From: Phymorhynchus buccinoides
Lineage: Eukaryota > Mollusca > Gastropoda > Neogastropoda > Raphitomidae
DNA: 64,000 nt
Direction of reading: 5' to 3'
NCBI GenBank assembly: GCA_017654935.2
Contig: CM065713.1
Location: 12,429,071-12,493,070, forward strand
The notes under the pieces were generated by a model. The model ran no database searches. It worked only from the letters and a program-made list of their open reading frames with translations, and was not told the DNA's origin. The first letter of the stretch is position 1, and every line of letters starts with the position of its first letter. The translations under genes were made by a program, and so were the position numbers. Positions 1-7,873 of this stretch are shown here, one piece after another.

Positions 1-108
1 GGTATTGCGCTTATGGTTGATTCATCTTCATTCTGAGACAACAGTTTTTGTTTTGTTTGTTTATTCATTTTTTGTTGTCGATTCCACACTGATAACCTTT
101 TACCTGCT

Positions 109-657
109 TCAACTCGTCCTGGGTTCTTCGTTACCTTGGTTACTGTCGGACTGGGGCTTGTTTGCTGTTCTGTCTGATTCGTTTGATTCTCTGTCACGTT
201 CATTTTTAATAGCCATAAAATCTATATGATTAAAAGTAATTAACCCCATAACAACTGGTGATAAAAGCCCGCCAAACCTATAAAAAAGATCACAACTAAG
301 AGACTCTAATGATTTAGTTAAAACAGGATCTTGACTTAAATCGTACATTAAATCTTGGCTTGAATCGAGTGGAAAAAACTGACTAACTAACTTAGTGTAC
401 AAGCCTATTACAGTTTGACCTAAACTTTTAACCATTTTAGATCCTAATTGTGCTTCGTATCTGGTGTAGTACTTTTCAATGTCAGCAGAAGACATTTGTT
501 GAATCTGTTCTATACTAAATTCTGTTCCTAAGTATTGTTTTGTTTTTCCACACGCAGCCAGAGAATACAACTTTTCCTTTTTATTCATAACACTTGTCGA
601 CACTTCATCAGACATTACGGCTTCCTGCGCATTTAACAACAGTTCGTCACAATTCAT
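109..657 (-). CDS. Uncharacterised Polinton-associated protein, 182 aa
   Basis: I do not recognise a function. The protein is mostly helical and polar. A moderately hydrophobic stretch lies around residues 125-150, and the tail (about 153-182) is highly charged and rich in N, D, E, R and S. The start is preceded on its own strand by CTAAAAATG, matching the A-rich box before the other element genes. It is transcribed divergently from the small gene at 695, with 37 bp between the two starts. An accessory virion or regulatory protein is possible but unsupported. Confidence 0.7.
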   Translation of the reverse strand: MNCDELLLNAQEAVMSDEVSTSVMNKKEKLYSLAACGKTKQYLGTEFSIEQIQQMSSADIEKYYTRYEAQLGSKMVKSLGQTVIGLYTKLVSQFFPLDSSQDLMYDLSQDPVLTKSLESLSCDLFYRFGGLLSPVVMGLITFNHIDFMAIKNERDRESNESDRTANKPQSDSNQGNEEPRTS

Positions 658-694
658 TTTTAGTTGATTTATTATTTTTGTTTTTAAAATAAAA
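658..694. promoter_or_regulatory. Divergent A/T-rich intergenic promoter region
   Basis: These 37 bases separate two divergent starts and are almost pure A/T. CTAAAAATG leads into the minus-strand gene and AATAAAAATG into the plus-strand gene. The same box before most other genes of the element suggests a shared viral promoter. This is inference from position and sequence. Confidence 0.45.
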
Positions 695-925
695 ATGAGT
701 GCCGAAAAAACTGTTGCTAACCTTGTATATCAATCTGCTCTGATTGGTGGACTTTCTGTTGCGTACACGATGGTTGGTAAGAAACTATTGAAAATGAAAG
801 CAGCTGACCTAGGAAAACTTGACCTAGAGGACTCTGGTAAACTAATCGCTATAATCACTGCTTCAATCGCAACAAAAGACTTTCTAGTTAAGCAAGGAAT
901 AATTCCAGAAAATATATATATGTAA
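695..925 (+). CDS. Small membrane-like Polinton protein, 76 aa
   Basis: No family is recognised with certainty. Residues about 7-26 form a hydrophobic segment (VANLVYQSALIGGLSVAYTM), followed by a lysine-rich turn. A second weaker hydrophobic helix spans about 49-60 (KLIAIITASIAT). This suggests a small membrane or membrane-associated protein, perhaps a virion-membrane or holin-like component. It is the first of four same-strand genes (695, 933, 1345, 2362), only 7 bp before the next. The start follows AATAAAAATG. Confidence 0.65.
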   Translation: MSAEKTVANLVYQSALIGGLSVAYTMVGKKLLKMKAADLGKLDLEDSGKLIAIITASIATKDFLVKQGIIPENIYM

Positions 926-932
926 AAATAAA

Positions 933-1337
933 ATGGCTTCACTCGCAATGATGATTGGCGGTGCTGTAGTAAACGCACTTGCTTTTTCAGGAAGTAATTA
1001 CATGTTCAGTAAACTAGAAACAAACAAGGAAAGACAAAGACATAATCGAGCAATGGAGCAATTAGCAGCAGCACAAGACGCCTATGAAAAACAAAGACTC
1101 GCTCAGTTAGATTTTATTAACAACAAATTGAAACTACAAAACCATGCAGCATACACTTTTAAGAATGTTGACGACGCCATTAAAGAGTATTATTTAGTGA
1201 CAGGAGAAGACCTCCAACAGCTCCCACCACCAAAACTAAGTGACTTCTACCAACCATCCGAAAAACAAAAACTCCAGGAAATAGCTTTTATTGTAGTTGG
1301 TATGACTGCTGTTTATTTCATAGCAAAAAACGTGTAG
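933..1337 (+). CDS. Small protein with hydrophobic ends, 134 aa
   Basis: Residues 1-20 are hydrophobic (MASLAMMIGGAVVNALAF) and residues about 113-130 form a second hydrophobic segment (EIAFIVVGMTAVYFIA). Between them is a charged, probably coiled-coil helix (about 27-75) rich in K, E, Q and R. The layout fits a two-pass membrane protein or a structural protein anchored at both ends. The function is unknown. It lies 7 bp after the preceding gene and 7 bp before the integrase, so co-transcription is likely. Confidence 0.65.
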   Translation: MASLAMMIGGAVVNALAFSGSNYMFSKLETNKERQRHNRAMEQLAAAQDAYEKQRLAQLDFINNKLKLQNHAAYTFKNVDDAIKEYYLVTGEDLQQLPPPKLSDFYQPSEKQKLQEIAFIVVGMTAVYFIAKNV

Positions 1338-1344
1338 TATTAAA

Positions 1345-2325
1345 ATGAATGATAAACTATCTAAAATTTATTATTCACCAAAAGGTTATTGGAAAGGTTT
1401 AACTGCTATTCAAAAATTAAATCAAGCTGCTGGAGTCACTGAACAAACAGCAAAAGAATGGTTATCTAAACAAGCTATATGGCAAATTTATCTACCAGCA
1501 CCTAAACGAATTAAAAGACCACACTTCGTTAACTCAACACCAAATGACACGCATCAAATGGATCTTCTATACTTACCCCATGATTTAATCAGAAGAAAAA
1601 GATTTAAATACGCGTTGACAGTTGTTGATTTAGCTTCAAGATATAAAGATGCTGAACCATTGACTGATAAAAGTGCTACTTCAGTCTCTGTTGCTTTACA
1701 AGAAATCTATAGACGCGGTCCATTAACCTATCCTCGTTTAATTCAAGTTGATGAAGGAAAAGAATTTAAAGGACAATTCAACCAGCTAATGTTAAAACAC
1801 AAAGTATCTATTAAACGCGGTATTCCTGGAAATCATAGATCACAAGCCTTAGTCGAAAACTTTAACAAACAATTAGCTGAACGACTTTTCTCTTACCAAT
1901 ATCACAGAGAACTCCTTGATTCAACTAGAAACACTGAATGGGTTAGAAGATTAAGTAGTGTTCTGAGAGTCATGAATAACGAAGAATCTAAAGTAACAGG
2001 ATTTAAACCAGTAAAAGCAATACAGAAGAAAACGATTGACACTTCGTTAGACACACCTCATGAACATTTAATTTCAAAACAGCTGATACCGTTTGGAATC
2101 AAAGTTAGGTTTCTTTATGCACCAGGAGAAGCGGAAGGAGACACACGTGTAAGAGCGACTGATCCAATTTGGAGTATTGAACCGTACGAAATAAAAAGTG
2201 TAATAGAAATGAATCCACCGGTGTATTATTTAAGAGAAACTGATACAACAACACGACCCGTTCCAAAAAGAGCCTTTGTTAAAGAAGAATTACAGATAAT
2301 TCCGCCAGACACAGTTCCGATTTGA
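1345..2325 (+). CDS. int: Retroviral-type integrase (rve), 326 aa
   Basis: It carries out DNA strand transfer that inserts the element into host chromosomes. The RNase H-fold core shows the DDE triad as D73 (HQMDLL), D136 (IQVDEGKEF) and E171 (LVENFNKQL), with 34 residues between the second D and E as in retroviral integrases. The segment GIPGNHRSQALVENF is the conserved stretch leading to the glutamate. The N-terminal about 60 residues lack an obvious HHCC zinc finger. The C-terminal about 100 residues (from about 225) are basic and beta-rich, fitting a DNA- or chromatin-binding tail. The start follows TATTAAAATG. All catalytic residues are present and the frame is intact. Confidence 0.93.
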   Translation: MNDKLSKIYYSPKGYWKGLTAIQKLNQAAGVTEQTAKEWLSKQAIWQIYLPAPKRIKRPHFVNSTPNDTHQMDLLYLPHDLIRRKRFKYALTVVDLASRYKDAEPLTDKSATSVSVALQEIYRRGPLTYPRLIQVDEGKEFKGQFNQLMLKHKVSIKRGIPGNHRSQALVENFNKQLAERLFSYQYHRELLDSTRNTEWVRRLSSVLRVMNNEESKVTGFKPVKAIQKKTIDTSLDTPHEHLISKQLIPFGIKVRFLYAPGEAEGDTRVRATDPIWSIEPYEIKSVIEMNPPVYYLRETDTTTRPVPKRAFVKEELQIIPPDTVPI

Positions 2326-2331
2326 TTAGAC

Positions 2332-2350
2332 AAAAAAAAAAAAAAAAAAA
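2332..2350 (+). repeat. A homopolymer before the 70-aa gene
   Basis: A run of about 19 A lies between the integrase stop and the next start. It may be part of an A-rich viral leader or a 3' end signal. Its length may be inexact because of sequencing slippage. Confidence 0.8.
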
Positions 2351-2361
2351 TGAGTTTTTAA

Positions 2362-2574
2362 ATGGAGACTCAGAATAAAGAGATACTCGAGACAAAGAAT
2401 TACGACATTTTATTGAAAAGATTAAGGAATGCGCAGAAAGAAATTGTTCTATTTCAGCTATTAATGGAAGACGATAAAATAGTCAGTAAATACTTGTTCG
2501 AAATTGAAAGCAAAATAATGGATACTTTATCAGAAATTTACAACAAGTTTAACCTTGAATTTGACCCAGTATAA
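2362..2574 (+). CDS. Small helical protein, 70 aa, unknown
   Basis: This short acidic and lysine-rich protein is predicted to be nearly all helix (EILETKNYDILLKRLRNAQ onwards). No motif or membrane segment is seen. It starts after TTTTTAAATG and ends just before a long A/T homopolymer zone that separates it from the convergent ATPase gene. It is kept as a gene because of its position in a dense same-strand cluster with a matching upstream box. A chance frame cannot be excluded. Confidence 0.5.
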   Translation: METQNKEILETKNYDILLKRLRNAQKEIVLFQLLMEDDKIVSKYLFEIESKIMDTLSEIYNKFNLEFDPV

Positions 2575-2598
2575 AAAAAAAGAAACAAAAAAAAATTT

Positions 2599-2601
<3 letters not shown>

Positions 2602-2641
<40 letters not shown>
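2602..2641. repeat. About 40-bp T homopolymer between convergent genes
   Basis: An uninterrupted run of T lies exactly between the 3' ends of the 70-aa gene and the packaging ATPase gene. The convergent position suggests a terminator or polyadenylation boundary. Slippage expansion is equally possible. Confidence 0.85.
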
Positions 2642-2643
<2 letters not shown>

Positions 2644-2645
2644 CT

Positions 2646-3278
2646 TCACAAACATTTGTACTGACTAGGAAAATCTGTTTTTAACACTAGCTTACAAAAC
2701 TTCTCTTTCCTCAGTTTTTGTTTAATCGACTTTTTTTCTTCTTTTGATTCAATCACATCATTTTCATCTAGACATTCATCAAAACTATTTTTATCTTTAG
2801 TAAAAAACAAAACAACCGTCTTTAACTGTTCTCTAAAGTCTTTTAAAACTGAATTATACTTTTGTGTTAAAATCCATACACTAATCCCTGCATGTCTACC
2901 ACTGAAAGCTAACTTAGCTAAACTATTTCTTTTTTTAACAATGTCTTTTTCAGCCGAGCAGTCATCAATAATAAACAATGTTGACGTTCCTTTAAACAGT
3001 TGATAAAAATGATCTAAACATTCACTTAACTTATTACTTGGGTCAACCAAATAGACTTTATCATCCTCCCAAATGAACTTTCTTTCTTTGTATGATTTGT
3101 TGAATTCTAAAGTAGTACAAAAAATTACTATATGTTCAAAGTGATTTCGATAAACCGTTTGTATTAAATCTAACATAAATATCGTTTTTCCACACCCAGT
3201 CATCCCGCAAAATAACCCGCAATGTGGTTCTTTTGTAAGGAAATTTAAACTGTTCAAGTCCATTGTTTTAATACACAA
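2646..3278 (-). CDS. FtsK/HerA-class genome-packaging ATPase (A32-like), 210 aa
   Basis: It is the motor predicted to pump viral DNA into the capsid. Walker A is GMTGCGKT at residues 25-32. Walker B is LFIIDD at 101-106. A sensor-like WILTQK segment lies at 135-140, typical of the A32/packaging branch of the HerA/FtsK superfamily. At 210 residues it is a compact ATPase domain with no added domains. Its first 11 bases overlap the 3' end of the probable capsid gene on the same strand, so packaging and capsid genes are likely expressed together. The start follows TATTAAAACAATG. It is intact. Confidence 0.88.
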   Translation of the reverse strand: MCIKTMDLNSLNFLTKEPHCGLFCGMTGCGKTIFMLDLIQTVYRNHFEHIVIFCTTLEFNKSYKERKFIWEDDKVYLVDPSNKLSECLDHFYQLFKGTSTLFIIDDCSAEKDIVKKRNSLAKLAFSGRHAGISVWILTQKYNSVLKDFREQLKTVVLFFTKDKNSFDECLDENDVIESKEEKKSIKQKLRKEKFCKLVLKTDFPSQYKCL

Positions 3279-4554
3279 TATCTTTTAATCTGTTATTCTC
3301 AATGTTCAGCTGAGCATCGCATAGTAAATACACATAAACATATATTTGTTTGCCCACTTCCGCTTCTTTATGAATTTGAATGTTTATTCCGCCTGACCCA
3401 TCACCTACTGTTCTTCCGCTACCATGAAGTTTGTTATCATCAGTTGTTCTAAGATCTAACCACAAAGCATACTTCGAAAATAAATAATCTTCTAGTCTAA
3501 CATCATGAAGATGGAGGTCTTTGCAAATTAAATCAACAGACGGATCTCTTAGTTGCCCGCCTCCACCAAACAGTTTTCTTATTTCATCAAAGTGCTGATA
3601 AGGTAAAAGACCGCTCGCAAACAATTGGTTCGGTTGCCCTTCAATCGCAGTAGTCAGCTTAGTTATTTTTGGATTATAAAACCTCTCGCTTAATCTATTA
3701 AAGGGTTTTTTGGTTTCTTCAAACAGCAGCAAAATTCCTTTCAACGACCTTGCTGATATATTCAAATCGATGTTCCAGATTGTGTCTATTGTGTTTTTAG
3801 TTAACTTACTGTGATTTAAAATTCTGTTGTAGTATATTGCAAATCTTGACTGGTATTGTTGTGAAATCAACCGAGCTAATTCTTGATGACGAACAACATC
3901 AAACTCTAATGTGATGTCTGAAATACTATATTTTGCATTTGAATCTTCTGTCGATCTGATAACACGGGCATAGTCATTAAAAGTAAATTCATACATAAGC
4001 CTATCTTGTAAAGCTCCCTGATAATATGGTGAGTGTGTGTTCAATAGTTCAAAGTCAAGAGGAATGTAGAATCGATTACCATAAACTTGAGCAACCAACG
4101 CATCTTTATTGCTATCTTTTTTATCATCAGCATCAATTCTATGTTTTATACCATTATCTCCTTGTATTCCCTGATAAACCCGATCTTTTCTTTCATTTTC
4201 TGTTAACCAGAGGTCGCAATAACTCAAAAAGACATCTGCGTTATCTAAAGACATTACCTCTCTCCCTTCAAGTTTAATAGTAATCTTACTAACGATCGCT
4301 CTACCAAGATTAGCAACTAATGTTCTGTTCGGATCCGTCGCTGACTCCAGGTCTATTTTAAATGCAAGACGAGCAGTGCCTGGCACGATGACTTCATTAC
4401 TCCCCAGACTAGGAAATCTTACTGATAATATTTGTCTTTGATCGATAGTTGAAGGATTATTACTTATCACGATACTCTGCCTGGTTCCTTTTACACCGAG
4501 TGGTTCTTTTAACCGTCTGTATGGATCAAGACTCGACCCGTATGATTGCGACAT
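3268..4554 (-). CDS. Probable double-jelly-roll major capsid protein, 428 aa
   Basis: This is the largest beta-rich protein of the element and lies directly upstream of the packaging ATPase, the usual partner of a capsid gene. It resembles a family carried repeatedly by Polinton-type elements in marine invertebrate genomes. It opens with a Pro/Arg-rich tail, then alternating strand-and-loop sequence from about 25 to 425 (for example VIVPGTARLAFKIDL, NRFYIPLDFELL, KYALWLDLRT). There is no signal peptide or membrane helix. Length suits two fused jelly rolls. The capsid assignment is inferred from family recall, context and composition, since the fold cannot be read directly. Confidence 0.68.
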   Translation of the reverse strand: MSQSYGSSLDPYRRLKEPLGVKGTRQSIVISNNPSTIDQRQILSVRFPSLGSNEVIVPGTARLAFKIDLESATDPNRTLVANLGRAIVSKITIKLEGREVMSLDNADVFLSYCDLWLTENERKDRVYQGIQGDNGIKHRIDADDKKDSNKDALVAQVYGNRFYIPLDFELLNTHSPYYQGALQDRLMYEFTFNDYARVIRSTEDSNAKYSISDITLEFDVVRHQELARLISQQYQSRFAIYYNRILNHSKLTKNTIDTIWNIDLNISARSLKGILLLFEETKKPFNRLSERFYNPKITKLTTAIEGQPNQLFASGLLPYQHFDEIRKLFGGGGQLRDPSVDLICKDLHLHDVRLEDYLFSKYALWLDLRTTDDNKLHGSGRTVGDGSGGINIQIHKEAEVGKQIYVYVYLLCDAQLNIENNRLKDIVY

Positions 4555-4603
4555 CTCTTTTTTTTTTTAGAAATAAAATAAAAACATAATTATAAATAAA
4601 AAC
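4555..4603. promoter_or_regulatory. Divergent promoter region, capsid / coiled-coil protein
   Basis: A 49-bp A/T-only stretch separates divergent starts. The plus side reads TATAAATAAAAACATG; the minus side reads TCTAAA followed by an A run and GAGATG. It fits the shared A-rich start-proximal box. Confidence 0.45.
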
Positions 4604-5926
4604 ATGGAAGGAAAAGAAGCAGTCCACGATTATGATGCCTTTGACGATGAAGCTGGAGATGACATGAGTGAAGACATTCCTTTATTGTCTCGTCGTCGTA
4701 ATCTACCATCTTTAAGACAAGAACTAGATGAAGCAGAACCAAACCCGAATGTAGAAGTTAGACCAAGGGAAGATAATATAGTAGTTGGAAAATCTCAATT
4801 TGAAATGCACTATGAAATACAGAAATCGAAAGTAATGGCTTTTCGTAAATTTATAGGTCAAGATTTATCCGATTTGTATGATCCTAATGACTATGTTTTA
4901 GATGGTGAAGGTCATTTATTTTTGAATAATAATGAATCAACCCGACTTACACACAAAAATAATCCAGCAAAGTTTTATAAAATAAGTTCACTAATTTCTC
5001 ATGGCGTCCCCACTAATGATCTAAGACGTATTGGCGTTGACATAAAACCAAAACCAACCCTAAGCACGAAAGCTGTTTCTGCTCTTCAAAACACACTACA
5101 AGAACTGCCTACTGATTCCCAACTTCAATCGATTCCTCTTAGAGACTTAAGCGCAACTGCGGACCACATAATAGAAATGGAAACTAGTTTTATAGCTTTA
5201 GAAGATGAAGAAACCCATTTAAAAACATTACATGATTCACCATTACCTATGAGAGAACTAATGGCGCTCAATTCAACATTACAAACTACCAGAGGCGAGT
5301 TAACAAATAATCTAGCAAAGTTAAGCGAACTGGATGCTCACATTGACAGAGAAAAACAGAAATTAGTTGAAGCGGACGACAATAACCTAGGACAAGACGT
5401 AAAAGACAGAATCATGCAAAGACTAGATGATCTTCAACAAGAGAGAGCTGCAAGACTAGAAGTACTGTCAACTAACCGTGAACAATTACGAACACAAGTC
5501 AGCAGAATAAAAGAAACCATCCAAAGAATTTTACACGAAGATACAACGTTAGCAGAAAGAATAAAAACTTTATTTAGAGAGCAAGGAGTCACGATAGCGA
5601 GCGTTATGACAGCTTTAGGGTTTGCAATCTCTACTTTAGTGTTTGCTTTAACAGGAACAGGTGGTGGTGGTGGTCAATTACCTTCTCCACCTTCTCCACC
5701 TTCGCCATCAAAAGACTCTTGGATTAAAAAACAACTGGAACATTTAACGAATCTATTAAAAAAATTAGGAGAAAAAGCACTAGATGCGCTACCCGGTATA
5801 TTAGGTGGAATTGTTAGTTGGCTTTTTTCTACTGCAAGCAAAGTAGTCGGTTTTATGGCTGAACACTTATGGATGCTAATAGTTTTAGTTGTAGGATTAC
5901 TCTCTAGTAAAATAAAAATAAACTAG
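4604..5926 (+). CDS. Coiled-coil protein with C-terminal hydrophobic segments, 440 aa
   Basis: The function is unknown, but this domain layout is common in invertebrate Polinton-like elements. An acidic N-terminus (1-60) is followed by a globular part (about 65-150) and long coiled coils (about 190-325). A hydrophobic helix then spans about 332-350 (SVMTALGFAISTLVFALTG), followed by a GGGGG and PSPPSPPSPS linker. An amphipathic segment (about 370-400) precedes further hydrophobic helices to the end. The layout suggests a membrane-inserting virion component, possibly for entry or internal membrane attachment; that is inference. Its last 30 bp overlap tail-to-tail with the convergent 419-aa gene. 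Confidence 0.75.
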   Translation: MEGKEAVHDYDAFDDEAGDDMSEDIPLLSRRRNLPSLRQELDEAEPNPNVEVRPREDNIVVGKSQFEMHYEIQKSKVMAFRKFIGQDLSDLYDPNDYVLDGEGHLFLNNNESTRLTHKNNPAKFYKISSLISHGVPTNDLRRIGVDIKPKPTLSTKAVSALQNTLQELPTDSQLQSIPLRDLSATADHIIEMETSFIALEDEETHLKTLHDSPLPMRELMALNSTLQTTRGELTNNLAKLSELDAHIDREKQKLVEADDNNLGQDVKDRIMQRLDDLQQERAARLEVLSTNREQLRTQVSRIKETIQRILHEDTTLAERIKTLFREQGVTIASVMTALGFAISTLVFALTGTGGGGGQLPSPPSPPSPSKDSWIKKQLEHLTNLLKKLGEKALDALPGILGGIVSWLFSTASKVVGFMAEHLWMLIVLVVGLLSSKIKIN

Positions 5927-7156
5927 ACCGGCTGCTGTTAGAAAAATAACTAGTGCTGTCTTTTCGTTTTCGTGACTGTCAGTTAAGTTCGTTAAGTTCG
6001 TTGAGTTCGTAGAGTTAGTTAAGTTCGTAGAGTTAGTTAAGTTCATAGAGTTAGTTAAGTTCGTTGAATTCGTTAAGTTAATATTCTTTTTTTGACTGAC
6101 AGGGATTGGATGGTGTGTTCTTTGTATGATCGACAATGTAGAATTTATTTTTAAATTTTTACCAACTGCTTGATTATCTTTTGCTATAAGGATTTCGTTG
6201 TTATAGTTTACAATTGTTCCTATTTGAAGTCTAAGATCAGAGGGCAGCATGTATAATCCACTACCAACAGCAAAGTCTACTTTTGATCTTGCAAATCTTA
6301 AAACGTCTTGATACCTTTTAATGCTTGCTGGGAGGTCAACTGTAGAATTGATTGCATCTTCTAAATTAGCTAAATACTGTTTTTGTGCATCAAACCCAGT
6401 AGAAGGATCCATTATCTCAGATTTAACTTGCGCTTGAGATCCTAGCAAACACCACACGTAAGTACGAATAGAATCATTTACTCGTTCTATTCCCGCCTTT
6501 GTCAGTCCTTCAGAAGTATCAAGAATAAAAGTAGACCAAGCGTTTTTATGTTTTTGTTGAATAGATCCCAGATGAACGGTCGTACCTGAAGAAAAAGACG
6601 TGTAAGGAGGATTCCAATCATAGTTATACTTTCTGTGCACGCCCCAATAATAAAGTGTACCCAAACCATGATTACGATCTAACTTTTGCCTAAAGTCTGT
6701 ATTCAAGTTAATGTTAAACTCATTACAAATCCGTTCAAAGGCCTTCAAGTCAATTCTGTTGTTGAACGGATTAAAAGTAGAATCATTCGGTAATGGAGCA
6801 TGCAGTTCAGACAAAATACGCTTGAAAGTATAATAGAAATGAAATCTATAAACTGCTTTTACCATGACTCCAGGATGATTTAAGTGATCAGCGAAAGAAA
6901 CACCACACCCTGTTGTTGCACAGAACACAGCAAAGTTTAACTGGTTTTGATAAAACTGCATTGGATGACTAAACCATGCCTTTGCGATGTTATCATGTTT
7001 GACACTAGGATTTAAATAATGGTTTAATGGATTACTGACCTTAACTTCAAAAGAATCAACTCCCACTGCAACAACTATTGAATCAACAGCTATAGTTTTA
7101 GGGTTATATGATCCAACTGCATATTTAGCGTCTTTGTTATATTTAAAAGCATTCAT
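5897..7156 (-). CDS. Protein with sequon-repeat stalk and C-terminal anchor, 419 aa
   Basis: No enzymatic motif is seen. Residues about 1-350 look globular. Residues about 358-393 are a low-complexity array of NLT, NST and NSM units containing many Asn-X-Ser/Thr sequons. A hydrophobic helix follows at about 400-416 (TALVIFLTAAGLVYFYF) with a basic end. This resembles a stalked surface protein, but there is no N-terminal signal peptide, so glycosylation is unproven. The gene is convergent with the 440-aa gene (30-bp overlap) and divergent from the gene at 7176. The start follows TATATAAATGAATG. Confidence 0.75.
   Translation of the reverse strand: MNAFKYNKDAKYAVGSYNPKTIAVDSIVVAVGVDSFEVKVSNPLNHYLNPSVKHDNIAKAWFSHPMQFYQNQLNFAVFCATTGCGVSFADHLNHPGVMVKAVYRFHFYYTFKRILSELHAPLPNDSTFNPFNNRIDLKAFERICNEFNINLNTDFRQKLDRNHGLGTLYYWGVHRKYNYDWNPPYTSFSSGTTVHLGSIQQKHKNAWSTFILDTSEGLTKAGIERVNDSIRTYVWCLLGSQAQVKSEIMDPSTGFDAQKQYLANLEDAINSTVDLPASIKRYQDVLRFARSKVDFAVGSGLYMLPSDLRLQIGTIVNYNNEILIAKDNQAVGKNLKINSTLSIIQRTHHPIPVSQKKNINLTNSTNLTNSMNLTNSTNLTNSTNSTNLTNLTDSHENEKTALVIFLTAAGLVYFYFTRE
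5975..6085 (-). repeat. In-frame minisatellite coding for NLTNST repeats
   Basis: On the plus strand the unit alternates GTTAAGTTCGT and AGAGTTAGTT-type blocks of 6-18 bp. Every change keeps the frame, giving the Asn-Leu-Thr-Asn-Ser-Thr array of the 419-aa protein. Such arrays expand and contract by slippage. Confidence 0.8.
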
Positions 7157-7175
7157 TTATATATTCGCAATAAAA
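7157..7175. promoter_or_regulatory. Very short divergent intergenic region
   Basis: Only 19 bp separate the minus-strand start at 7156 from the plus-strand ATG at 7176. AATAAAAATG precedes the plus gene; TATATAAATG precedes the minus gene on its strand. The promoters must overlap the opposite coding sequences or be extremely compact. Confidence 0.4.
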
Positions 7176-7859
7176 ATGTTTATTTATATAACTGATCAAG
7201 ACGAGCCAATACTTTTACAACGCCCTATTGAAAATCATGGTTCTCTAAAAGTAGCGCTCCATGAAATTTATTACAAAGTTAAATGGATTAACATAAGCGA
7301 ATCCTTAAAGAACAATTGGATAAGAAAAATTACCAGTGAAGGGATGATTGAACTAACTATACCTGACGGTTATTACGGTTTTTGTTCATTAAAAGAAATA
7401 TTAAACGACTTCGACATTACTTTAAAACTTAATGAGGGAAATTTGAAAGTGAAGATGACGTTTAGAGGCCAAAAAGGTGAAGTATTTGAATTTGCTAATG
7501 AATTGGCTAAACTATTAGGTTTTAGATTAGACAGGTTCCATGTCACTGATAATGCACTGCAAAGTAATTCATTTACGGCTGAAAAATCACTTAATCTTGG
7601 AATACATTCTTTATTATACTTTCATTTAGATATCCTGAGTACGGATAACAACTTATTTGATAACCAGCCGTCTACTGTGTTAAGAGTTCTTCCAACAGCA
7701 AAAGCGGCATACTGTGATTACGAAATTATTACATTCACTAACTTACAGTTTAAAGAATTAGTTTGTGGGGTTCACCATTCACTAAAAATAAGAATAACTG
7801 ACGAAAAAGGAAAAGAAGTTCAGTGCGACAGCTTGAATGCTTTATTAGAAATAAAATAA
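7176..7859 (+). CDS. Beta-rich Polinton-associated protein, 227 aa
   Basis: The ATG at 7176 is chosen over an upstream in-frame ATG at 7134. It follows AATAAAAATG like its neighbours and avoids overlap with the divergent gene. The protein alternates beta-strand-like segments with short helices (PDGYYGFCSLKEIL, EFANELAKLLGFRL, STVLRVLP). The pattern recalls a family often found beside capsid genes in cnidarian and molluscan Polinton-like elements. A minor capsid or vertex protein is plausible but cannot be shown from sequence alone. It lies 14 bp upstream of the next same-strand gene. Confidence 0.72.
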   Translation: MFIYITDQDEPILLQRPIENHGSLKVALHEIYYKVKWINISESLKNNWIRKITSEGMIELTIPDGYYGFCSLKEILNDFDITLKLNEGNLKVKMTFRGQKGEVFEFANELAKLLGFRLDRFHVTDNALQSNSFTAEKSLNLGIHSLLYFHLDILSTDNNLFDNQPSTVLRVLPTAKAAYCDYEIITFTNLQFKELVCGVHHSLKIRITDEKGKEVQCDSLNALLEIK

Positions 7860-7873
7860 TTTAGTATAAAACA

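Noticed and set aside
5..229. 74-codon plus-strand frame at the window start
   Set aside because: It lies antisense to the 182-aa gene, lacks the A-rich start box, and is hydrophobic only because it is the complement of a polar coding region.
7134..7175. Upstream ATG at 7134 for the 227-aa gene
   Set aside because: It would overlap the divergent gene's start and lacks the AATAAAAATG context found at 7176.
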